Assembly: GCF_009017255.1 (NCBI RefSeq)
Contig: NZ_WBZB01000039.1
Location: 26,607 to 90,606, forward strand
Direction of reading: 5' to 3'
Origin: Alkaliphilus serpentinus
GTDB lineage: Bacteria; Bacillota; Clostridia; Peptostreptococcales; Natronincolaceae
DNA: 64,000 bases
Part shown: positions 63,982 through 64,000 of the stretch, piece by piece
How positions within the stretch are numbered: position 1 is the first letter of the stretch
Layout: every line of letters starts with the position of its first letter
The notes under the pieces: model-generated
Seen by the model: only the letters and a program-made list of their open reading frames with translations
What the model was told of the DNA's origin: nothing
The model's database searches: none
Made by a program: the position numbers and the translations under genes

Positions 63982-64000
63982 TTACTCTATAATGCTGGCA
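63982..64000 (-). CDS. tuf: Elongation factor Tu, C-terminal end only
   Basis: The last codons visible on the minus strand read Ala-Ser-Ile-Ile-Glu-stop, the usual EF-Tu ending. tuf directly upstream of rpsJ is the standard clostridial arrangement. Only five codons are visible, so the call rests on this ending plus gene order. Confidence 0.65.

Overview
This window is a low-GC, spore-forming, anaerobic Firmicutes chromosome. The ribosomal gene order, a KOW-protein gene between map and infA, an ECF transporter module after rplQ, cwlD beyond rpsI and a hybrid-cluster protein point to class Clostridia. An Alkaliphilus-like member is my guess, not something the sequence proves.

Right third (about 42.3-64 kb, all minus strand): the tail of tuf, then the S10-spc-alpha cluster rpsJ-rplC-rplD-rplW-rplB-rpsS-rplV-rpsC-rplP-rpmC-rpsQ-rplN-rplX-rplE-rpsN-rpsH-rplF-rplR-rpsE-rpmD-rplO-secY-adk-map-KOW gene-infA-rpmJ-rpsM-rpsK-rpsD-rpoA-rplQ. 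After it come a methyltransferase gene, ecfA1-ecfA2-ecfT, truA and rplM-rpsI. A structured leader precedes rpsJ, and a consensus promoter for rplM-rpsI lies in the last codons of truA.

Middle (about 30-42.3 kb): many small genes and visible gene decay, including a truncated HAD phosphatase, two small membrane-protein genes broken by a frameshift or an in-frame stop, and a histidine-kinase remnant. It also holds a sirtuin, a RluF-type pseudouridine synthase, a metallo-hydrolase, a second DUF421 protein, hcp with two FNR-like boxes, a divergent dUTPase-like gene, cwlD beside three perfect DnaA boxes, and a REC/HD-GYP c-di-GMP phosphodiesterase gene behind a c-di-GMP-I riboswitch.

Left half (1-30 kb): envelope and transport functions. 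These are UppP, an LD-carboxypeptidase, an L,D-transpeptidase, a MATE pump, an ABC exporter, a GntR-led operon ending in an ABC exporter, and a two-component system followed by an ABC/FtsX transporter with candidate response-regulator sites between them. Metabolic genes include an aldehyde dehydrogenase, an M20 amidohydrolase, an asparagine synthetase and a PLP aminotransferase. A MerR/RDD membrane-tethered regulator has a textbook MerR-type promoter.

Non-coding DNA carries the least expected signals. A folded element of about 240 bp at 15.65-15.87 kb lies between two copies of the MATE-gene terminator. Many gaps between genes carry degenerate 7-bp periodic DNA. No rRNA, tRNA, IS transposase or CRISPR array was seen.
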